DNA of 64,000 bases from Zygnema cylindricum (lineage: Eukaryota; Streptophyta; Zygnematophyceae; Zygnematales; Zygnemataceae), in contig JBBHKE010002304.1 in assembly GCA_037447655.1 (NCBI GenBank), forward strand, positions 1-64,000. Direction: 5' to 3'. The translations under genes and the position numbers were made by a program. Shown here in pieces: positions 56,938-64,000 of this stretch. The stretch's first letter is position 1. The number at the start of each line of letters is the position of its first letter. Under the pieces are notes generated by a model. That model was not told the origin of the DNA, did no database searches, and saw only the letters and a program-made list of their open reading frames with translations.

Positions 56938-57392
56938 GAGGGGAGGAGGGAGGGAGGGAGGGAGGGAGGGAGGGAGGGAGGGAGGGAGGGAGGGAGGGAG
57001 GGAGGGAGGGGGGGGGAGGGGAGGGGAGGGAGGGAGGGAGGGAGGGAGGGGAGGGAGGGAGGGGGGAGGGAGGGAGGGGGGGAGGGAGGGAGGGAGGGGG
57101 GGAGGGAGGGAGGGGGAGGGGGAGGGAGGGGGAGGGTGGGAGGGAGGGGAGGGAGGAGGGAGGGAGGGAGGGAGGGAGGGAGGGAGGGAGGGGAGGGAGG
57201 GAGGGAGGGGAGGGAGGGAGGGGAAGGGAGGGGGAGGGAGGGAGGGAGGGAGGGAGGGAGGGAGGGAGGGAGGGAGGGAGGGAGGGGGGAGGGGAGGGAG
57301 GGAGGGGGGAGGGGGGAGGGAGGGTGGGGGAGGGAGGGAGGGAGAGAGAGAGAGGTGAGAGAGAGAGGAGTGGAGAGAGAGGAGGAGAGAGT

Positions 57393-57470
<78 letters not shown>
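56720..57470. repeat. (GA)n/(GGGA)n polypurine tract abutting LTV1
   Basis: About 750 bp of nearly pure purine on the plus strand: (GA)n at 56845-56934, GGGA arrays at 56940-57340, (GA)n at 57395-57468. It ends 10 bases beyond the LTV1 stop codon, so on the LTV1 sense strand it is a CU-rich tract right after the coding region. Confidence 0.95.
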
Positions 57471-57471
<1 letters not shown>

Positions 57472-57480
57472 CTTGATGTA

Positions 57481-60400
57481 CTACTGGAGATGGAGCCCCT
57501 GTGGAATGATATTAGCAGCGCCCTGTTGAGCCTGCAATCCTACTCCTCGATACATCATTTTCAGTTCTTTCTTCGTCACTCGAGCATCCCTTCGGTGCTC
57601 CTTCACAAGGTCCTGTCCAAAGCATAACATCATTCTTAAGTAAATTTCCAGATTAAGTTTCCAAATTAGAGAAGGGGAGAGGGTGAGAGAGAGGAAGGGA
57701 GGCAGCGAGTGAGGGAGGGAGGGGTGGGAGGGAGAGAGGGAGAGGACAAGCTCCTGTTCAACTCACAACATCTTCCTAAAGTGGTTCTCCAAATTAAGTT
57801 TATTAAGCCGAAACTGCCAACTAAAGCACACACGGCTTATCATTAAAAGAGTGAGTACAATTCTATCGGAGTTTAATCACGTTTCATGAGCTTACCGTGT
57901 TGTGAGAAACCATAGATAAGATTACTCGCAAAATTGTGCAATTCGTACTAACATTAATTATGCAATGTGTACGATTTACTCACAATTTACTCGCAAAACA
58001 TAACTTATGATAGTGTATCCACCCTATCAGCAACCTAAAACATACAATTTTCAAATAGCAAAACACATACCTTTCGTGCTTTCCTCTCCTCCTTTGTCTC
58101 GTCTTTCCTCCTCTCCGGAATCGAGGCAATCCTGCTTTCCTTTTCCGCTCTCTGAGACTTCTTATCCTGCCTTACCGAACGTAACGGAAGGAAGTCCACA
58201 GGGAGTTGTTCTTTTCCACCCAGCCGTATCCTCCCTCCTGCTAAAGGCCCGGTTTCCTGTATCTGCCCTTGTATTTTTACTCTATTCTTCCTGCCAGGAT
58301 CACCTATCCTTCCAGGATGGTTGTCAAGATTGGAATAAGTTGACACTATCGATTCACAGTCCCATTTCTCCCTCTCATCCTCGTCCTCCTCGGTCAGCAC
58401 TATTTCTTCTTCTGATACCTCGCTCAAATCATTCCCGTCCACATTATCGGTCATTACAGGACCAATTCCAGCTTCACCTAGAGTTTCCTGTTTACTCTCT
58501 TTACCTTCCGTTTGAAATTCGTCCTCTCGATCATCATTCCCTACTGACGCTTCGCTCTGCTTTTTGTCTTCTCCCAAGGCTGTATTAGCTACACCAACTG
58601 CCTCTCCCTCGATCCCAGGACTTGTTATCCCCACTTTAGTCCCAACAACCGATTTCGATTTTCTTCTGCCTAATTGTTCCCTGGCCTCCTCCAAGGTGTG
58701 CGAATCTTTTGATTGCACCAAAAAGTCATCTAAAACGGAATCAAAATTTGAGATATCGGCATGTCCCCGTGCCAGAGGGTCATCGTCCTCCAAGTCCCCA
58801 AAGTCATCGTCATCATACTCCCTCATTGCCAACTGCACGCAACTCGCAAATCATGGAAAACATAAGGAGCTAGATTAATTGGTTATTGTTTACTAAAACA
58901 TTTCTAAACTCCATATCACACAGCTACAAAAAAAATGAAACAAGGCATTATGTTAGTATGAAATCAGGTGACAATTAAATTGGACTTTGGCATATGGAAC
59001 TATGATCCAACACTTGTTGACTAAATCAAAACCAGCATCAATACATCCGAACACAAACGTCACTCCCATCCAAATTATTCCCCAGACTCAATGTGCGTTC
59101 CAAAGTAGAGCAGTTGTAACTAGGGCAGCATGAAGCCACATTTACATTCATGGGTCCCGTCATATTGAATAAATTGCTCCACATTAATTTTGGTTGAAGT
59201 AAACTTAATTTGCAACAGCCATCGGACAAAATGAAACTGATAAACCAGATTATATCATGCAACCTGACTGCTAAACAAATGCTCTTCTGGTCAAAAATGG
59301 AAAAATATAATCAATATAGTCAACTACATTCTCTGAAATAGTCAGAAATTTGTACATACATTAACTATGCTTACAGATACTCTAAAATTTATGGACATAA
59401 ATATTGTACCCACACATATTTTATCCATGCATGTCAGGTCACATTGATTTCAAACAAAACCATTTAGAGCGGGAAAAAGACAATGAATTCAAAAACAGCT
59501 GATGAACTACGTAATACATGAAATGACCTAGGTTGTAACTATCTCTTTCAAAGCGGACAAACTCACTGTGATGACACCATCTTCCAACTTCCCCAGAAAA
59601 TGACTCCATATTTAATCTATAAAAAAAAAAAAAACAAACGCTACATCGGCTGCGAGAGTGCAAAAGCAATATTACTGATGCGAACTGTCAACGTTTTTAT
59701 CTGCTATTATCGATTCTAGTTAAGAATTGCAAACTTTCCATCCTTAAACTACAGTTAAAAATCGCTACACTATACTACATTAGGCAAACACACAACAACG
59801 CCTCCAATTCTTGACCAGAAAGTTCTGCTTTGGCGTAGGTTCTAAGACCACTGGATTTTGGCCATGAACTTCTTAACAATGACATTCACAAAGAATGAAA
59901 GAGAAAGACGGAGAAGGAGAGGATTTAAAGTAGAGAAAAGTGAGATTGTGATTGCCCATTTTTTTTGGTTCTGTTAAAATTGAAGAACCATTCAAGCCAT
60001 TGTTTCTGGCTTCATTTAATAAGAATAGTTAAACGGCCTCTCTAACAGTGGGGTTTTCTCAGGCTTAATCTTTATGACCGGCACAACAGAAACTTCTGAG
60101 GGGGACTAGGTAGTCTTTCTAATCATGAAGGCTTACGGTTCAGCCATATACTTAGATCACACAGGTAGACTGGAAGTGATATCACATAGTGTGGAAGAAA
60201 ATATACAAGCACACACATCTGACCAACTGAAAACTTCTGCAATCCAAATGAAAAAAGGTTATATATATACACACTAGTGACCAGAAAACTCGTGCACCAC
60301 TAGTCCCTCATATAGAGGTAAAAAGGCTGGCAATGGAGATTGACAACCAGCAATATATGTGTACAAAAGTTCGTGCTCTAGTTTTATAACATATGGCCAA

Positions 60401-63400
60401 CAATCTGCATCCCATTGTTCTTGATGTTACTTTAATAAAAAAAAACGAAACAATCTACAGAACCAAAGGGGCACTCTGACGAAGCGCGTCACCTTATGAG
60501 GCACTCAGCATGAGCTGTCAAAACAAAAACGTTTTAAGTCAACTGGTAAAAGACTTGCGCCGGAAAAAAGTATGCATTCCAATATGGAAGTCCCTACCAC
60601 CTGTGAAACCATACGAGTTTGCTCTCTCAAAACATCATGCTTTTATCACACACAGACTGGGCTTTAGTGTAGAAACCTACATTTTCAAATCGTTCATCCA
60701 AAAGCCTCAAAGGCTTGGAAGATGTTCCTTCCTTCGCAAATATGTGTCTTCTTTGTTCTTCTTCCGCACCAAAGTCATCTTCATCCCCCTCTTCCCACTC
60801 GTCAGACTCGTCAGAATACATTGAAGCTACTTGTTGCCCCAATGTTTTCTCCCTTTTCACAGCCATTCTGCCGTTGAACGTAGGGCTCCCTTCCTCTTCG
60901 GTCACTAGCCCTTTCCGCTCAGCTTTCACTTTTCCTTTTCTCTCCCCTAGACCCGTGTTACCTACATTCTCCCAGTCCCCTTCCCCTTGGCCTCCACTGG
61001 TTCCAACTTTAAATAAATCTTCTTCTGTGTCACTTCCATCCATCGCATTTGCTTGAACCACAAAGTCATCCTCAAGCTCGTCTCCTGAGGCCCACTCAGA
61101 ACCTTCACTGTTTTCCAGAGCCGTTGCAATGTCAAGATCTATGGCCTTTGCTGAACGTATTTCACGTGTTTGTGAACTTACAACATTTATCACCTCCATA
61201 TTTGTTAAAATATCTTCCGATACTTCTTGGGCAGGAGGCATCTCTACCATCGATGCGTCATAAGCCTGTGAAGAAATCAAGTGTTTAACACATTTTAAAA
61301 ATTTAAAAGAAACTGTTTTAAACATGTCTAAAATGTAAAATTTAAAACTTTCTAAACGAGTTTAAGCTTTCTGAAACGTTTAAAAGATTTTAAACATGAA
61401 CAAAATTGCATGCACAAAAATAACAATGTGAAGTAAAATAATCCGGACCATACTCAACAAAGACTATATTGATTTGCTGCAAGAAACCATCAATATCAAT
61501 AAAGTTTCCAGACATTCAAAAATAAAGAGTGATGGATAATCCCTCGAGCTATAAAAGTCTGGGACTGTTACAAAGCCCAAACTATAAAACAGACAAACAA
61601 TCCACAGAAACTAAATCTCTCCTGTCGTTAATCTCGGCCTCGTGAAATTTTAACTGACGGAGTTAATATACAAGGGCTCATGCAAACCTAATGTCGGGTA
61701 TGCGACATGACATACACCGTGTATCGTTATTAGTGTCAAGAAATTATTACAGTGGGGTTTATATTAGTGTTATTAATTCCAAATTATTCAAGTAAAGGAA
61801 TTAACATGGAGTTTACATTAGTTTCATTAATTCTTATTCAATTCTAAATGGCGTGGCTGGTTCTGAACCCTTTTGAGAATTAGCGCTAAAAAAGAAAATA
61901 ATGACTTTTTAGGTTGGAGGGGTAAAATTTAGGGGCACCGATAAAGTATCATTGACGCTAAATGATACACAGTGTACTTCAGATTACCCCGCAAATCACT
62001 ATCAGAGTAAAACAAATATTAGTGGCGATGTGCTGTAAACAAAAAATAAAATAAACTAAAAAATAAACTAAAAATTACAATTTAATTACAGCAGCGTGGA
62101 CAATAAACAGGCACTCTTACAATTAGTCTTACAAAGGTGAAACCATGAAAATGTTGAGAAATAGTTAGTATGCCGAATGTTTAAGTGTCAATAATTGCTG
62201 TCGAAATGATGCAGAAGATTGTGAACTGCGAAAAGAACAAGCGTTAAGAAAGAAAATAAGTAGTACAAATAGTACTATTGTGTGATCAAAGGGCAACAAA
62301 AACCGGGACGGGATTAGCGTTATTAACACTAATAGCCATTCCCGGTGTAGTATTGTTAACACTACTTTATGATCAGAGGCCCAAAAACCAAAAAAAAGAA
62401 AAACGATTGACACTGTGCACCATAAATCGCTATTAGCGTTAATAACACTTATTCTCCCCCGGTTTTATTTGTCCTCGAACAGAAAATAGTATATAATATA
62501 AAATGATATATCATTTTGGACAGCAAAACAAATTATTAACACTACTACAGTCCTCGAACTAATTGTTTCTTCAAGCTAATATCGATTCAGGGTGTAGTTT
62601 CACGCCCAACTTCAAAAGAAAAACTGAAGGAGTGTGAGAGGCATTTCTTTCCAGGCTTACAATTCTTAACCTAAAACACCATCAAAGTTCTAAAGCGTTT
62701 CAAACCCAAAACCTCAACATCGAAGAACTTATATCCATAATAGCCATACTAATATATATAAACCATAGGCTTTATATAAAAGCCATAATAATAGGCCATA
62801 ATACCTTTCACGATAAACATCAAGAAATCACCGAATGGCCTATTGAAAACCTCGATGATAATATCCTACAGTTAGACTTTTGGAAAATTTAGGGTTTTAG
62901 AGGTTCTGCCAATAATACAGCGGTAGGGTTTTTGACGATTCAGGATTCGTGGTTCTGCCAATAAGACAACGAACCTTGACGTCAGCCCTCGGTACTGGCG
63001 GCCCGGCTTCAGAACGGACAAAAACGCCAATTGTCCGTACAGTTCCCATGGCCCTTAGATGACGCGTGTAATCATATCCGTCGTCAGGAAGTCCAAGCGC
63101 CAGAATCTCACGTCTGACGTCATCAGGAAGAGGCCCTGGTCTCCTGCTGCTGCTGCCACGTGGCGCTCTCAGAGATGCAGAGAGAGATGATTCTGAGTCA
63201 CCTCTACCTTTCCTCTCGCTCCCTTCTTCCTTAGCTTCATCTTCTTCGTCTGCCACGTGGCTTGCTCCAGATGGCTGTGCACCATCCTGGCCATAGAAGG
63301 AATCCACGTCAGCAAAATTGCCGTCGTCATCCTCGCCGTCCCTTGAATCGGGATCGTCGTCTTGCCAGCCTGCAACGTGTGCGGCTCCGCGGTCAGTCCG

Positions 63401-63505
63401 CACGAATATTCGCTCGCCGGGAGTCGCGCCGGGTTCCGCGGAGTCACGGAAAAGGAGAGTAAAAGTGGCGGCTTTCTTTTTGTCGATAAACTTCTTTTTG
63501 CCCAT
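57481..63505 (-). CDS. LTV1: LTV1 homologue, 40S ribosomal subunit assembly/export factor (4 exons)
   Basis: Exons on the minus strand: 63505-62975, 61265-60681, 58832-58071 and 57612-57481. All introns are phase 0 with GT-AG ends; 2010 nt, 669 aa. The start reads MGKKKFIDKKKAATF, the conserved LTV1 N-terminus. Further LTV1 hallmarks: LPDDGYDYTRHLRAMG and ADVK|AYDAS across intron 1, EDDFVVQA, LLDERFEN at the end of exon 2, EYDDDDFGDLEDDDP, TYSNLDNHPGRI and GKEQLPVDFLP in exon 3. A basic C-terminus (KEHRRDARVTKKELK) forms exon 4. In yeast LTV1 binds pre-40S particles and, after CK1 phosphorylation, leaves before final maturation; the same role is expected here. Donor 1 (AAG|GTTCGT) is weak but the junction is supported by homology. 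Introns are long; intron 1 holds MITEs. Confidence 0.93.
57672..57748. repeat. Purine-rich tract in LTV1 intron 3
   Basis: GAGAGAGGAAGGGAGG-type sequence; on the LTV1 sense strand it is a pyrimidine tract upstream of the exon 4 acceptor. Confidence 0.8.
58833..60680 (-). other. LTV1 intron 2
   Basis: 1848-bp AT-rich intron, donor GTAGGT and acceptor GTGCAG. No embedded gene or transposon end was recognised. Confidence 0.75.
61715..61974. mobile_element. TA-targeting MITE in LTV1 intron 1
   Basis: 260 bp with ends CACCGTGTATCGTTATTAG and GCTAAATGATACACAGTG, flanked by TA at 61713-61714 and 61975-61976. Same family as 15138-15357. The interior is AT-rich with ATTAGT(G/T)TTATTAATTC repeats. 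Confidence 0.75.
62411..62596. mobile_element. TA-MITE relative in LTV1 intron 1
   Basis: The left end CACTGTGCACCATAAATCGC-TATTAGCGTTAAT and right end GCTAATATCGATTCAGGGTG are imperfect inverted repeats of the same family. A further isolated end (AACACTAATAGCCATTCCCG) lies near 62320, suggesting nested or truncated copies. Confidence 0.6.
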
Positions 63506-64000
63506 GCTGACGTGTACCTAGAGAAGAGCTCTTGGCCGCAATCAAGATGACAGCAATTGCAGTAATGGAAAGGTGTAAAGGTGTACAGTAGTGTGACTAG
63601 AGTTTGTCTAAGAGACTAAGAGAGCAATACAATACCGTACAATACAATACCGTACAATACAATATCGTACAGTACGGCAGTGCAGCTGGAAGCAAAATTG
63701 AGCATCTGTGTTCAATCAAATCACAAATATGGCTTCAACTTTGGAATGGCTCCTCCAGAGTTCACAACGTACAAAGGACGAAAAAAAAAGGTCTATAATT
63801 CTACAAGGAAGCGTCAACAAGAAATTTATGAGCGACTCTAATAACCAGGATCGGACGGCCAGGATCACGTCCACAAAATAAGGAGGTGTGTAAAGATTTT
63901 GTTGTCGGTTCGGTGAGCTTTTCGCGGTACGACCAATATATTGCCTTTTGTCACCAGCAACAGTGAGAGAAGGGGCATCTCGTAACGCGATATGTAACTG
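63506..64000. other. LTV1 upstream region with GTAC-containing tandem repeat
   Basis: Upstream of the LTV1 ATG. Positions about 63628-63676 hold about three copies of ACCGTACAATACAAT. No clear TATA box or second gene was seen up to the window edge. It may be part of the promoter or 5' UTR. Confidence 0.45.

Noticed and set aside
56754-57627. Arg/Glu/Gly repeat proteins of 240-276 codons
   Set aside because: Translations of the GA/GGGA tract; the end of one frame is antisense to LTV1 exon 4.
58007-58878. Plus-strand frames of 193 and 104 codons
   Set aside because: Antisense shadows of LTV1 exon 3.

Overview
The window looks like nuclear DNA of a plant-lineage (streptophyte) organism. Three things point there: leucine-rich-repeat exons of exactly 72 nt with phase-2 introns, a proline-rich SPPP/PPRPPPKSPPP extensin-like tail, and Ty1/copia elements whose primer-binding site is an exact complement of the plant-type initiator tRNA-Met anticodon arm. 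Genes are sparse, introns are long, and simple repeats and transposons fill most of the space. I cannot name the species; a charophyte alga or bryophyte is plausible, but that is inference. Only two host genes are well supported. (1) A six-exon plus-strand gene (22605-30341) encodes a putative secreted protein with a signal peptide, an LRR N-cap, about three LRRs, a Cys-rich EGF-like module and a Pro-rich tail. (2) A four-exon minus-strand gene (63505-57481) encodes LTV1, the 40S-subunit assembly/export factor; all junctions are phase 0 and the deduced protein is 669 aa. 

Layout. 1-4.4 kb: AT-rich DNA with dispersed repeats. 4.4-5.4 kb: polypurine tract with a 34-G run. 6.37-12.78 kb: a degraded copy of 27.37-34.08 kb; this segmental duplication carries the last two exons of the LRR gene plus decayed retroelements. 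13.4-18.2 kb: CT and AT microsatellites, TA-targeting MITEs and three copies of a hAT-like MITE with 8-bp target duplications. 19.0-21.0 kb: a 2-kb element with about 330-bp terminal inverted repeats. 22.6-30.3 kb: the LRR gene. 35.2-47.15 kb: copia element 1 (minus strand, TSD CCACA), with copia element 2 (plus strand) nested in its right LTR. 47.2-47.9 kb: a fourth hAT-like MITE. 48.1-54.3 kb: copia element 3 (minus strand, 891-bp LTRs, TSD CGAAA). 54.6-57.5 kb: pyrimidine tract, 18-bp minisatellite and a GA/GGGA tract ending 10 bases past the LTV1 stop. 57.5-63.5 kb: LTV1. 

Most notable observation: the LTRs of all three copia elements, though otherwise diverged, each carry a tRNA-like module with box-B-like sequence, antisense to the element and followed by a T4-T7 run. 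It lies roughly 140-320 bp from the LTR start, just downstream of a conserved GCCATGGC palindrome. This suggests a built-in antisense Pol III unit. The same elements start gag inside the 5' LTR and read it through the primer-binding site.
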